DNA of 64,000 nt from Candidatus Roizmanbacteria bacterium (GCA_016215445.1 JACRJL010000001.1:186001-250000); one strand, 5' to 3'; positions 42,666 through 52,409 are shown, numbered from the stretch's first letter. A program made the numbers and translations. The notes: generated by a model from the sequence alone, not told the origin.

Positions 42666-43798
42666 TCCGTTACAACATTATTTACTGATTTAATCACGTA
42701 GTTTATTTCCTTTTCAGTTAATTTTGGATAAAGTGGAATTGTAATTGTTGAGTCTCCTATTTTCTCGGCTATTGGGAAGGAATCCTTTTTGTATCCATAT
42801 TTATCTTTATAATATTTCATTAAGTGGATAACCCTGAAATTTACTGCGACGCCTATATTCTCGTTTTGGATTTTATGTAAATATTCATCTCTTTTTGAAG
42901 GATCTACCCAGATTGTATAAATATGTCTTGCGTGTTTGGTTTTTTCCAAAACCATTGGGAATTTAATATTTTCATTTTTTTGAAAACCTTTATTGTATTT
43001 TTTTGCGATAAGTTCTTTTTGGGAACGAAATTTTTCAACGTTGTCAAGCTGATTAAATAATAAAGAAGCCTGGATATTAGTCATATTACATTTAAATCCC
43101 AAAAATTCCATATCGTAATGTTCATATTTTTTTGAATATCTGTCGACTGCGTTTTTGCTCATTCCGTGTTGTCGGGCTTTTAACAGCCATTCGTACATTT
43201 TCTTGTCGTTTGTTGCTATAGCTCCACCTTCACCTGAGGCGATATTCTTTGTCGCATAAAAACTAAAACAGGAGGAATTTCCATATTGCCCAACTCTAAT
43301 ACCATCCCTTTTACCTTCAATACAGTGGGCAGCATCTTCTATAATTTTAAGAGAATATTTATTGGCAATTTTTCTAATTTTTTTCATATCACACATGTGA
43401 CCGTATAGGTGTACAGGCATGATTGCTTTTGTTTTAGAAGTTATTTTGGATTCGATTAGATCAGCATTTATGTTGCCGGTTGATTCCTCAACGTCAACGA
43501 AAACAGGTTTGGCTCCGCAATACTCAATTACGTTTGATGTAGCGATAAAAGATAACGGGGTCGTAATAACTTCATCGCCTTTTCCGATGTTAAAATATCT
43601 CAAAGAAAGTTCCAGAGCGTCAGTGCACGTATTAACAGTGACCACGTATTTTATATTCAAATATTTAGAAAACTTCTTTTCGAATTCCTTGACCCACTCT
43701 CCGGTTGTTAAAAATATGGAATCTAAGACTTTTCTGACATTATTCTTGTCAGTCAAGGATAAATTGTGTTTATAAAATTCAATCTTTTTATTTCTCAT
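42662..43798 (-). CDS. DegT/DnrJ/EryC1/StrS aminotransferase
   Basis: A 378-residue PLP-dependent sugar aminotransferase. Motifs: TGEWVKEFEKKF, VNTCTDALELSLR, VITTPLSFIATSN, the PLP Asp in IIEDAAHCIEG, and the Schiff-base Lys in SFYATKNIASGEGGAI. It transfers an amino group to a keto-sugar nucleotide. The frame is open to 43834, but the ATG at 43798, one base after the stop of the upstream epimerase gene, is preferred. With the 2,3-dehydratase it could act at C3 of a 3-keto-2,6-dideoxyhexose. Confidence 0.93.
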   Translation of the reverse strand: MRNKKIEFYKHNLSLTDKNNVRKVLDSIFLTTGEWVKEFEKKFSKYLNIKYVVTVNTCTDALELSLRYFNIGKGDEVITTPLSFIATSNVIEYCGAKPVFVDVEESTGNINADLIESKITSKTKAIMPVHLYGHMCDMKKIRKIANKYSLKIIEDAAHCIEGKRDGIRVGQYGNSSCFSFYATKNIASGEGGAIATNDKKMYEWLLKARQHGMSKNAVDRYSKKYEHYDMEFLGFKCNMTNIQASLLFNQLDNVEKFRSQKELIAKKYNKGFQKNENIKFPMVLEKTKHARHIYTIWVDPSKRDEYLHKIQNENIGVAVNFRVIHLMKYYKDKYGYKKDSFPIAEKIGDSTITIPLYPKLTEKEINYVIKSVNNVVTD

Positions 43799-43799
43799 A

Positions 43800-44822
43800 T
43801 TAGAATAAATTTTTGTCAATTTTAATTTCTTCAATTAATTTATGTGCATCCATAAGATACTGGTAATATTTTAATGTACTTGTTTTTAAATCATTTTTAA
43901 TTATACCTTCTTCTAAAGCTTTTTTTATTTCAATAATTCCGTCATCAATATTTTTTTTGGTAATGAATTTTAATACTTTTTTTATCTTTTTGAAAGATAC
44001 GTGATAACTTCTTTTGTCAGGGTCATCTGGAGTATCTTCTATTATTAAATTAGGAAAGAATTTTTTAAAGTTTAAAGCTACTTTAAAAACCTGGTAGTTC
44101 TCCGAATCAGAACCGACATTAAATACTTGCCCGTTTATTTTACTTAGATTATTCTCTTTTATAACAAGATAGAAAGCATTGATGCAATCGTCCAGATGCA
44201 TTAATGGTCGCCATTGCTTACCACCACCCATAATGAATATTTTATTATTTTTCCATGCGTGCAAAGTCATTATATTTATAATTAGGTCAAATCTCATTCT
44301 TTTCTCTGATAAGCCGTATAACGTTGATAATCTTAGTACTGTAACGCAAAAATTTTTCCCCGATAATTTCAAAATTTCCTTTTCAGCGTTTATTTTTGAT
44401 TTGGCATATTCAGAAATGGGAGCCAAGTCAGAATTTTCATTTAGGATTTTTTCCCCGTGACCGTAAACACTACAAGAAGAAGCAAATATATATTTTTTTA
44501 CTCCGGCTTCCTTAGAAAATTTTGCCAACCTTACTGCTCCTATATAGTTTACGTCTTTTGTGAGTTTTGGATCGAGTTCGCTGGCTGGATCGTTTGAGAT
44601 AGAAGCAAGGTTTATTACGACATCAATATTTTTAAGTATTGCTTTATCGAAAAACCTAATGTCGTTTTTTATAATCTTAAGGTTTTTGTTGACGTTGTCT
44701 TTGAATATATCTCCAAAATAAAATCTGTCGAGAACAGTTACTTGATAGTTATTATCAAGAAAGAATGAAGCCATTTTAGAACCTAAGTATCCTCCGCCCC
44801 CGACGATAATAACGCTTTTCAT
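43800..44822 (-). CDS. NAD-dependent sugar epimerase/dehydratase
   Basis: A 340-residue extended SDR protein. The NAD loop is VGGGGYLGSKMASFFL, followed by INLASISNDPAS, the catalytic ASSCSVYGHGE, YAKSK and the substrate region FDLIINIMTLHAWKN. The family includes nucleotide-sugar epimerases, 4,6-dehydratases and 4-ketoreductases. In this cluster a 4-ketoreductase or epimerase step of the amino-deoxysugar pathway is the natural guess. It lies 2 bases after the GNAT gene and 1 base before the DegT gene. Confidence 0.88.
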   Translation of the reverse strand: MKSVIIVGGGGYLGSKMASFFLDNNYQVTVLDRFYFGDIFKDNVNKNLKIIKNDIRFFDKAILKNIDVVINLASISNDPASELDPKLTKDVNYIGAVRLAKFSKEAGVKKYIFASSCSVYGHGEKILNENSDLAPISEYAKSKINAEKEILKLSGKNFCVTVLRLSTLYGLSEKRMRFDLIINIMTLHAWKNNKIFIMGGGKQWRPLMHLDDCINAFYLVIKENNLSKINGQVFNVGSDSENYQVFKVALNFKKFFPNLIIEDTPDDPDKRSYHVSFKKIKKVLKFITKKNIDDGIIEIKKALEEGIIKNDLKTSTLKYYQYLMDAHKLIEEIKIDKNLF

Positions 44823-44824
44823 AT

Positions 44825-45556
44825 TTAATTATTATGTTTATGATACACTAATTCTGTTTTTTGTAAAACGAATTGATTTCTTTGGTAAAAAGCATTAGCG
44901 GCTGTATTTTCACCTTCTGTGACGACGTATATTTTATCAATTCCGCGGCTTTTTAAATAATTAAAAGCTTTGTTAAGCAATACTGAACCTAATCCTTTAT
45001 TTTGATGAGGTTTTAAAACAGCTATAAGATCAATGAACCCGACACCTTCTTTGACTTTAACAGTTATAAAACCGACGGCTTTATCACCGCTTAGTGCAAA
45101 AATGCATTTGTCGGCATATTTATTGTAGAAACTATTATTAATCCAAGTCAAATAGATTTTCTCCCCAATTTTTCTGCTAATTCTTCTGTCTTTACTGTAT
45201 CTACTTGTTTGTAGTAATATCCGAATAAATTTATCTATATCATTACTATTTAGTTTTGATTTAACTTGGTCGGAGTGGGAAAACTTAAAAAATTTTGGCA
45301 TAGATATATTTTTATATTTATACTTTGAAGAAAGCTGATAGGTGTTCCTTATGCTAACCAGGTTGAATCCCAATTTTTCCAGAATTTCTATATTCTGATT
45401 GTCAAAAACAGTAAAGCAAAACACAACGTCAACGGGAAGTTTTTTTATTTTTGCAATAACTGATTTTTTATTTTTTAAAGTTTTCTCCAAATATAATTTA
45501 TAGACGTTTTTTCCGAACAGGCGGCTGTCGAATTCTTCCCTGAATAATTTAAACAT
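44825..45556 (-). CDS. GNAT N-acetyltransferase, WecD-like
   Basis: A 243-residue protein. The start (FREEFDSRLFGKNVYKLYL) resembles the N-terminal half of WecD (dTDP-fucosamine acetyltransferase), and the C-terminal half is a GNAT domain with the acetyl-CoA loop LKPHQNKGLGSVLLNKAF and AANAFYQRNQF. It probably acetylates the amino group added by the DegT enzyme. It lies between the GT2 gene (5 bases) and the epimerase (2 bases) in one operon. Confidence 0.82.
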   Translation of the reverse strand: MFKLFREEFDSRLFGKNVYKLYLEKTLKNKKSVIAKIKKLPVDVVFCFTVFDNQNIEILEKLGFNLVSIRNTYQLSSKYKYKNISMPKFFKFSHSDQVKSKLNSNDIDKFIRILLQTSRYSKDRRISRKIGEKIYLTWINNSFYNKYADKCIFALSGDKAVGFITVKVKEGVGFIDLIAVLKPHQNKGLGSVLLNKAFNYLKSRGIDKIYVVTEGENTAANAFYQRNQFVLQKTELVYHKHNN

Positions 45557-45561
45557 ATTAT

Positions 45562-46485
45562 TTATAACAGTTTTGTTTTTATAACATATAATGGTCTTTT
45601 TTTGGACTCGATATAGTTTTTTCCCAGATATTCCCCCATAATACCCAATAATATGATTTGGATCCCTCCGATTAAAATAATAGAGCTAAAAAGAGAAGTC
45701 CAGCCAATAATAGGTGTATTGTAAGCAAATTTTCTGAATATTATGTAAATGTTCAAAACAAATGAAGCCATAACCAATAACAAGCCTACTCTGTTGGCAA
45801 TTTTCAGTGGATAGTCGGAGAAAGAAGTGATGGCATTAATCGCCAAATCAAGTTGTTTAAAAAAATTATACTTTGTTTTTCCGTTTGACCTTTCACCGTG
45901 CTCTACAAAACAATAACCATGTTTAAAACCTACCCAGCCGACTAATCCGACGATGTATCTATTTGATTCCCTAAGCTGTCCAATGCTTTCTTTTACTTGT
46001 TTAGTCATGATTCTGAAAATAGTACTGTTAATGATTATATTTTCGTTGATTAAAAACTTGATTATGTAATTGAATAAAGAAGAGGAAAGTTTTTTCAAAA
46101 TCCCGAATTTTTTGTTTTTCCTTACCGCGTAAACAACATCATAGCCTTTTTTGAGCTTATTAAAAAGATTGACTATTTCTTCGGGCTGATCCTGCAAATC
46201 TCCATCCATCATAACTATATAATCTCCTGCCGCGTGATCAAGTCCGGCCGTAATTGCGATATGATGACCGAAGTTTCGACTGAACCCGATTATTTTTATG
46301 TTGTTGTCTTTTTTTCTTAGCTTCTTTAATAGTTCAAGCGTGATATCTTGGCTACCGTCATCGACAGCGATGATTTCATAACTGAAGTTTCTAAAATATT
46401 TTCTCAAGGTAACAGAGAGTCTTTTATATATTATATTTACATTTCCTCTTTCGTTATAGAAAGGGATGACGATTGAGATCTTCAT
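45562..46485 (-). CDS. GT2 glycosyltransferase, GtrB/DPM1 type
   Basis: A 307-residue GT-A enzyme with two C-terminal helices (VGLLLVMASFVLNIYIIF, SLFSSIILIGGIQIILLG). Motifs: IVIPFYNERGNV, AVDDGSQD, FSRNFGHHIAITAGLDHA, and MDGDLQDQPEE. It resembles polyprenyl-phosphate glycosyltransferases that make lipid-linked sugars. It is the first gene of the minus-strand operon with the acetyltransferase, epimerase and aminotransferase, so it may load the finished amino sugar onto a lipid carrier. Confidence 0.92.
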   Translation of the reverse strand: MKISIVIPFYNERGNVNIIYKRLSVTLRKYFRNFSYEIIAVDDGSQDITLELLKKLRKKDNNIKIIGFSRNFGHHIAITAGLDHAAGDYIVMMDGDLQDQPEEIVNLFNKLKKGYDVVYAVRKNKKFGILKKLSSSLFNYIIKFLINENIIINSTIFRIMTKQVKESIGQLRESNRYIVGLVGWVGFKHGYCFVEHGERSNGKTKYNFFKQLDLAINAITSFSDYPLKIANRVGLLLVMASFVLNIYIIFRKFAYNTPIIGWTSLFSSIILIGGIQIILLGIMGEYLGKNYIESKKRPLYVIKTKLL

Positions 46486-46546
46486 AATAAGGTTTAACTG
46501 TTTTTATTATATAATAATTTAGTCATTTTTTTAAAGATTTCCCTAA

Positions 46547-47656
46547 TTGACAGCCTTGAACAGCAAAAATCATTTTTACAACTTGGATTCTTTAAGGCTC
46601 TTCGCTTCTTTACTAATACTGATCCACCATGTGGAACAGTTTAAACTGTGGTCAAATTTACCCAATCTTTATGGGGATTATTGGATAAAAGAAATCGGTA
46701 GATTGGGAGTTTCCGTTTTTTTTGTATTAAGCGGATTTGTAGTTACAAACAGTTTTTTAAAATCGCTTAAAAAAAATAAAAATATCTCCATAAAGGAATA
46801 TATGCAAAAAAGATATTCCAAGCTTATGCCTTTATATTATTTGGTGCTTTTTTTAAGTTTACTTGTCATTCCCTTATTCAATAAAATGGTTGGAGTAAAC
46901 TTAGGATACACAAAGATTACAGTCTTTAACTTGCTATTTTACTTATTGTTTTTCCCAGACCTTCTTTTCATATTTGGTAAGCCCTTATTGGGGATATCAC
47001 AATCTTGGTTTCTTGGCGTTCAAGAACATTTATATATTTTTTGGCTTTTTATTTTAAAGAAGTTGAGAAAAATCAGTTTAAAGACAGTTATTTTCATAAT
47101 TGCCGGAAAATTGGTCTTATTAAATTCGTTTTATTTACTTTACTCTTTTATAAACTCCGATTTAATTTCAAAAATAATAACGGGCTTTATATTTGTGGAT
47201 TTTGAAAGCGTCATTATAGGAAGTTTCGGCGGCTACATGCTTTTTAGCAGTAGACAAATCAAAAGCAAAAAAATCATTTTTTTTCTTGGGTTAGCCTATT
47301 TGATTTTATCTACGGTTTTTAATTTTGCTGGTTTAGTAAAAACAGAGATAATCAGATACAATTTCCAAATAATTCTTTCAACTATCAGGGCCTTTTCACT
47401 TTTGTCAGTAATTTTTTACATTTCTTTCAATGAAAAATTATTTCCTTTTAATTTGAGTCTTTTTAGAAGGCTCGGTAACTATTCGTACGGAATTTACATG
47501 TTTCATCCTTTTGTTAGCGTTTTTTTAATCAATTACCTGAAGTTGAATAAAAGCCTTTTAGAGAACTATTTTTTTATTTATTCTTCCGTGATACTTTTAA
47601 CCGCGGGAGTATCGATTGTCTATTTCAGGTATGTTGAGTCCAGGCTGGTAAAATAG
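46547..47656 (+). CDS. Acyltransferase family 3 membrane protein
   Basis: A 369-residue protein with about ten helices. The N-terminus NLDSLRLFASLLILIHHVEQF is the acyltransferase-3 signature, with FVLSGFVVTNSFLKSL following, and the C-terminal YSYGIYMFHPFV is the second family mark. It would O-acylate a glycan, carrying acyl groups across the membrane. The start is not ATG: the frame begins with TTG at 46547 (or TTG at 46556). The 3' end overlaps the convergent gene by 37 bases. Confidence 0.88.
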   Translation: MTALNSKNHFYNLDSLRLFASLLILIHHVEQFKLWSNLPNLYGDYWIKEIGRLGVSVFFVLSGFVVTNSFLKSLKKNKNISIKEYMQKRYSKLMPLYYLVLFLSLLVIPLFNKMVGVNLGYTKITVFNLLFYLLFFPDLLFIFGKPLLGISQSWFLGVQEHLYIFWLFILKKLRKISLKTVIFIIAGKLVLLNSFYLLYSFINSDLISKIITGFIFVDFESVIIGSFGGYMLFSSRQIKSKKIIFFLGLAYLILSTVFNFAGLVKTEIIRYNFQIILSTIRAFSLLSVIFYISFNEKLFPFNLSLFRRLGNYSYGIYMFHPFVSVFLINYLKLNKSLLENYFFIYSSVILLTAGVSIVYFRYVESRLVK

Positions 47657-49533
47657 GATATTAAGACACTTTGTATATTGATGTTCGGAGCCTTTATCAC
47701 GGTTTTCAGAAGCGAATCACCCGGAAAATTCTTGTTTACTAAATAGGAAAAACCAAAACTGTTTGAGAAAATTTTTTGATCATCTATAAAAGCGCTCGGT
47801 TCATTATCGTTAACCTTGGTTTGAAAATTCAATAAATATTTTCTGTACTTGGAATATGTATATAGATTGACATTATTAGAAAAAAAACCGAAAAGTTCGC
47901 CTTCCTTTACTAAACTATCGATTTTAGATAAGGTTAGAAAAACGTTCGGATCTTTTTCTTCCTGATAATAACCTAGGTAATAAAGTTTACTTGTCAATTT
48001 TTCAGGCTCATCCTTATATTTTTTGTTGAATTCTTCTTTATTTATAATGAATTCTATATTTTTACCTGTTTTTATTTTTATATAGTTATCCCAATAGCCT
48101 TTATACGTAAAAAAAGTATTAAGATTCGGTGAATAAATATAACTATTATTGGGAATTTCGTTAAATTCAGGAGTTTTTAATAAGGGTTTTATTACATTCC
48201 ACATTAAAGTCATTTGTTTTTGGGAAAGGTTTATATGGTAGTTTGTGTAATCGATGATGATACTTAGAATTGACACTGTGATAATAATAAAAAAAAGAAT
48301 CAAAGATTTTAAAATATTTGGTCTAAATATTTCTTTTGCTTTATAAACTATCAGACTTAAAAGAAAGACACTGCCGAAATATGAAAAATAAGTAGTCGTA
48401 AAGCCAATGATTGATCCGCCCAAAACCCAAAATTGATATTTATCAGTTAAGGCAATTATTAATTGAGGTATAAAAACAAGGAGTATGGAAGTCAAAATTA
48501 GAAAAAAATAAGATTTATTATTGATAATCTTTTCTTTAAAGTTAGATATTAACCAGATTAGTAAAGACAACAGCAAAGCTTTAATTAACCAAATTAATTG
48601 AATGTTTCCCAATATAAATAAAATGTTTCTCCTGTCTCCGAATAACGAATATGAATGTTCAATAAAATAATTTGTATATAGTTTATTTAAATAGATATAT
48701 CCTGGAAACGAAGAAATCCCGAGTTGAAAGGCCGTTTGCATATATTTTACGGGTTCAAGTTTCCCTAGCATATTTCCTGCATATCCTCCGGCCGGATATC
48801 GGAGCTGAAATAAGGTATAAACTGAAAAATAGACAAAAATCGAAAACAGATGATAGCCAATATTTGTCAGTAACATTTTGGCTCTGTCTATTAGATGGAA
48901 TTTTGTTTTCAACGCTTCATTTAAAGCTATAAAAAAATAAAATATAAAATAAACGAGGAAAGTTTCATAAGTGAGTAAAGATAGGAAAAAGCAAAAAGCG
49001 CTAATTATCTTCCAAAACTTTTTAGGTGAGTAAAAATATTTTTTATAAAGTAATAGTCCTATTAAAGTAAAGTTGAAACTGGTTGTAAATACGAAGGGAT
49101 AAGCGGTAAGAAGGTTGTGTTCCCAGGAATTCTGCATAAAAGCGAAAAAAAGAGCCGCCATTATTAAAGACAGCTTTTTTGATTTGAAAAACTGAAAAAT
49201 CAGCAAACTAAAAAGCGTTATATTTAAAATAATAGGCAAAAAACCAATTATCCTTGTGTAGGTAACACTGTCGAACAGATAGGGAAAAAAAAGCAGAAGA
49301 CCACTATATATGAAAAAAAATCTTCCCTGTCCTTGAGCAAAAGAAAAAGCAGTCTTGAAAAGATTATTTTCTTTGTTGATGGCAAAAAGTTTATTAGTTA
49401 AGTCATCGTACGTAAGGATTCCTATTTGCGAAAAAGAGGAAAATACAATTAAAATTATCGTAACCAATAAAACAGTTATAACAATGTTTAAAGGGTCTTT
49501 AAGGAAATCGAGTTTCTTATTAAATAAAGTCAT
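47620..49533 (-). CDS. Large multi-pass membrane protein of the glycan island
   Basis: A 637-residue protein with about eleven hydrophobic helices in the first 430 residues and a soluble C-terminal domain of about 200 residues. The first outer loop (TYDDLTNKLFAINK) carries two adjacent aspartates, a layout seen in GT-C enzymes, but no firm motif allows assignment. It could be a glycosyltransferase or polymerase. The frame is open to 49608, but the ATG at 49533, which overlaps the end of the GT4 gene by 14 bases, is preferred. Confidence 0.6.
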   Translation of the reverse strand: MTLFNKKLDFLKDPLNIVITVLLVTIILIVFSSFSQIGILTYDDLTNKLFAINKENNLFKTAFSFAQGQGRFFFIYSGLLLFFPYLFDSVTYTRIIGFLPIILNITLFSLLIFQFFKSKKLSLIMAALFFAFMQNSWEHNLLTAYPFVFTTSFNFTLIGLLLYKKYFYSPKKFWKIISAFCFFLSLLTYETFLVYFIFYFFIALNEALKTKFHLIDRAKMLLTNIGYHLFSIFVYFSVYTLFQLRYPAGGYAGNMLGKLEPVKYMQTAFQLGISSFPGYIYLNKLYTNYFIEHSYSLFGDRRNILFILGNIQLIWLIKALLLSLLIWLISNFKEKIINNKSYFFLILTSILLVFIPQLIIALTDKYQFWVLGGSIIGFTTTYFSYFGSVFLLSLIVYKAKEIFRPNILKSLILFFIIITVSILSIIIDYTNYHINLSQKQMTLMWNVIKPLLKTPEFNEIPNNSYIYSPNLNTFFTYKGYWDNYIKIKTGKNIEFIINKEEFNKKYKDEPEKLTSKLYYLGYYQEEKDPNVFLTLSKIDSLVKEGELFGFFSNNVNLYTYSKYRKYLLNFQTKVNDNEPSAFIDDQKIFSNSFGFSYLVNKNFPGDSLLKTVIKAPNINIQSVLISYFTSLDSTYLK

Positions 49534-50869
49534 ATAATTTTTTAGCTGTTTTTTCCCATGAAAATTTCTGGCTTTGTACGATTCCATCCTTGGCCATAGT
49601 ACTAGCAATCGTTTTGTTTTTTATCAGATATGATATTTTATTCTTGATGTCCAGAAAATTATTAGGATCTACATAGAGAGGAGCGCTACCTCCAACTTCA
49701 GTCAAAGAAGAATTAGCCGAGGTAATGACAGGAGTTCCAAGATACATACTCTCCAAAACAGGAAGGCCGAACCCCTCATAAAAACTCGGGTAGACTAAGG
49801 CGTAGGCGTTTTTGATTATTTTCTTTAAATATTTATCGTTGATGTAATTTACAATTATGATTGGTGACTTTTCGTCGTTTGGATAATTTTCCCGCAAATA
49901 TTCTATAATTCTATTTCTGATATTTCCCCAGCCTTTTCCGCCAATCATCAATAGTTTATAATTCTCTGGAATTTTTTTAGTCTCTAATAGTTCAAGGAAA
50001 CCTTTAACCAAGTAACTCAAATTTTTCCTGGGTTCAAAAGTGCCATAGTAGAGTAAATACTTATTAGGTATGAGTGTGATTCTGCGGTTTGAAACGATGT
50101 TTGTAGTTTGAATCAGTGTACTTTTCTTAGTTTCTTTATTACTCTTGAAAGAGTCATCGATACCTGGATAAGCGATTATGATATTTTTGTTTTTAAATTC
50201 CGGTGAATACTTAAGAAGATCTCTCTTGGTGGATTGACTGATGCATATAATATCTTGGCAATATTTTCTTGCAAATTTAAGTTTTCTTGTCTGCAGATCT
50301 ATTGTTTCATTACGGTGAAACTCAGGAACAATAAAAGCGGTTAAATCATAGATAGTAATGATATTTCTATAATTATTTAATGGGTAAAAGCTGGTTTCCG
50401 AATGGACAATTGTCTTTATGGAGTTTTTTTTAAATTCTTTATCAAGAATTTTGAGGTAATTGTTAAATCTGAATCTATTAATTATTTGTTTATAAAAGCT
50501 CTTTATATTAAAAATTTTATCTGCCAGTTTCAATATTATTCTTAGAGGTGGAAAATCAAATAAGTCATTATAAATCATATTCTCTTGGTTAATATTTGGA
50601 AGCTTGTTTAGATAAATGACGTTTTTATTTTTTAATAAGCTGTAAAGTTCCGGATTGAGAGGTTGCTTGAGAAGGTCGTAATTAAAAGTAAATAAAAAAA
50701 TCGTCGCGTTTTTATCTTTTTTCTTAAGGAAACTACTCAAAGAAGAAATTAGGCCATAAGTATAACGGTAAACCCCGGATTTATCCCCAAACGTTCCGGA
50801 TGCTGTCATCAAAGGGCTAATCTCAAAAGCTATTTTGAACGCCTTATTTTTTAGTTTAAAATTCGACAT
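49520..50869 (-). CDS. GT4 family glycosyltransferase
   Basis: A 449-residue GT-B enzyme. N-terminal features include ASGTFGDKSGVYRYTYGL and TIYDLTAFIVPEFHR; the C-terminal nucleotide-sugar domain has LYYGTFEPRKNLSYLV, VNYINDKYLKKIIKNA and the E-x7-E motif in FYEGFGLPVLESMYLGTPV, then FSWEKTAKKLYDF at the end. It is about 70 residues longer than the GT4 at 37.7 kb because of inserts in the first domain. It overlaps the sulfatase-like gene by 14 bases and the membrane gene by 14 bases, so the three are coupled. Confidence 0.9.
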   Translation of the reverse strand: MSNFKLKNKAFKIAFEISPLMTASGTFGDKSGVYRYTYGLISSLSSFLKKKDKNATIFLFTFNYDLLKQPLNPELYSLLKNKNVIYLNKLPNINQENMIYNDLFDFPPLRIILKLADKIFNIKSFYKQIINRFRFNNYLKILDKEFKKNSIKTIVHSETSFYPLNNYRNIITIYDLTAFIVPEFHRNETIDLQTRKLKFARKYCQDIICISQSTKRDLLKYSPEFKNKNIIIAYPGIDDSFKSNKETKKSTLIQTTNIVSNRRITLIPNKYLLYYGTFEPRKNLSYLVKGFLELLETKKIPENYKLLMIGGKGWGNIRNRIIEYLRENYPNDEKSPIIIVNYINDKYLKKIIKNAYALVYPSFYEGFGLPVLESMYLGTPVITSANSSLTEVGGSAPLYVDPNNFLDIKNKISYLIKNKTIASTMAKDGIVQSQKFSWEKTAKKLYDFI

Positions 50870-52385
50870 ATTCCTTTATCTTTTCAAAAGATACTTTGTT
50901 TTCAGTGCTGACTCTGAGTATTTTATCAATTTCTAACCTTAATTTCATTAAATTCGTATTAATTTTATTTTCATCAAAATATTTTTTTTGAAAAAATGAG
51001 AAAAAGGGTTTTAATTTTTTTTCCTTTGAATTAATGAGAATTTCGATAAAAGCTTTTTTTGTTATTTCATTTTTCTTAAGTTTTCTAAGAAAAAGATTAT
51101 AGGCATTTTTTTCGGGTGATCTTCCGAAAAGAAAATGATACGATTTTTTTATAAGTCCAGCGATTTTTTTTTCTTTATATAGACTATCAACCTTTTCGGG
51201 CTGATTTTTGATAATTATTTTTGATTTTTCTCCTATAAGACCGCGATTATAAACAATACTTTCTGTATTTATAAATTTTCTATTAAGATTGACTAGTCTT
51301 GTGGTGTTATCGGTCATATGAGGATTATTTTTACCTAAATAATATATGAAAGTTTCGGCGTAAATATATTTTTCCTCTTTAAATAACTTTTTAAATTTAA
51401 AATAATCATAATCTATTCGAGATCTATTATTAACAGCGTTATTAATTATCAAATTCTTCAGGAAGGAGATTGAAAATAAATTTTCATTTAACGGAGTCCC
51501 TAATTTGGAAGTAGATAAAAATATCTTTGTCGTTTCTTCAGTCAATTCTCCGCTGTGGGCAAAATTAGTGTTATTTACAAACTCGGTTTTCCCTTCTCCG
51601 TGGTCACTTAAGAAAACGAAGAAAGTATTGTTATCATTAAAACCCATAGAATTTAAACGTTGATAGATTTTAGTTAATCTAAGGCGGTCAAATTTCTCTA
51701 TACCTTTTGAGTAGTATTGCATTAGTGTTCCCTCTTGATCAATTTTATTGATTTCTATGAAATTTCTTATTTCGCTCCAAGCATTGTGAGGTTTTTCTTT
51801 CTGATTTATTTTTGATTTTAAGTGGATTTTTTTTCTTATTTCTCTAATTGTATCGTAATAGTCTTCGTTTATTTTTTTGTTTTCAGACTTATCTTCTATT
51901 AATAGGTATGGTTCGTGAACGTCAAAGGTGTGAATAAAAATAAAATTACATTCAGCTTTTAAGTCTTCTACAGAATTCCAAAGCCAGTTCATTTTAGAGT
52001 GGGTTTTAATTTTGAACCCACGCCAGATATCCATGACAGAAAACAGTTCGGGTATATCAGAGTAAAAAAAAGTTTGGTAATTTAGACTATTGAGATTTTC
52101 CGAAAGAGTTTTTACTTTTGAGCTTAGTTGTTGTTCAAAATCAAAAAAAGATCTTATTCCATGAACAGGCGGATATTTCCCTGTAAAAAAAGAGGCATGT
52201 GCGGAAGTTGTGTAAGTATTGGTTGAATATGCATTTGTGAAGATAGTTCCCTTCTTAGAGAAATTATCTAGATTTGGAGTTTTAATTAAATCATGATTAC
52301 CTTTTCCGTAAATTAAATCCCGGCTGTAGTTAGTTCCGTCAGCTCGTAGGGAATCGATTAAAATTACGACAATATTTTTAAACAT
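50856..52385 (-). CDS. Sulfatase/phosphoglycerol-transferase-fold protein with DUF4214-like tail
   Basis: A 509-residue protein. The alkaline-phosphatase fold is shown by NIVVILIDSLRADGTN, a Thr/Ser-rich site TYTTSAHASFFTGKYPPVHG in place of the Cys/Ser-x-Pro-x-Arg of true sulfatases, and FVFLSDHGEGKTE. A Thr nucleophile is more like phospho- or phosphoglycerol transferases than sulfatases. Residues about 410-460 (YHFLFGRSPEKNAYNLFL, then ITKKAFIEILINS) resemble a DUF4214 domain. No membrane helix or signal peptide is seen, so it may act in the cytoplasm on a lipid-linked glycan. Confidence 0.75.
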   Translation of the reverse strand: MFKNIVVILIDSLRADGTNYSRDLIYGKGNHDLIKTPNLDNFSKKGTIFTNAYSTNTYTTSAHASFFTGKYPPVHGIRSFFDFEQQLSSKVKTLSENLNSLNYQTFFYSDIPELFSVMDIWRGFKIKTHSKMNWLWNSVEDLKAECNFIFIHTFDVHEPYLLIEDKSENKKINEDYYDTIREIRKKIHLKSKINQKEKPHNAWSEIRNFIEINKIDQEGTLMQYYSKGIEKFDRLRLTKIYQRLNSMGFNDNNTFFVFLSDHGEGKTEFVNNTNFAHSGELTEETTKIFLSTSKLGTPLNENLFSISFLKNLIINNAVNNRSRIDYDYFKFKKLFKEEKYIYAETFIYYLGKNNPHMTDNTTRLVNLNRKFINTESIVYNRGLIGEKSKIIIKNQPEKVDSLYKEKKIAGLIKKSYHFLFGRSPEKNAYNLFLRKLKKNEITKKAFIEILINSKEKKLKPFFSFFQKKYFDENKINTNLMKLRLEIDKILRVSTENKVSFEKIKEYVEF

Positions 52386-52409
52386 TACGAGGAAATTCTA
52401 ACAAATAAT

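Noticed and set aside
50856-52385. Calling the enzyme a true sulfatase
   Set aside because: The Cys/Ser-x-Pro-x-Arg formylglycine site is replaced by TSAHAS, so only the fold can be claimed.
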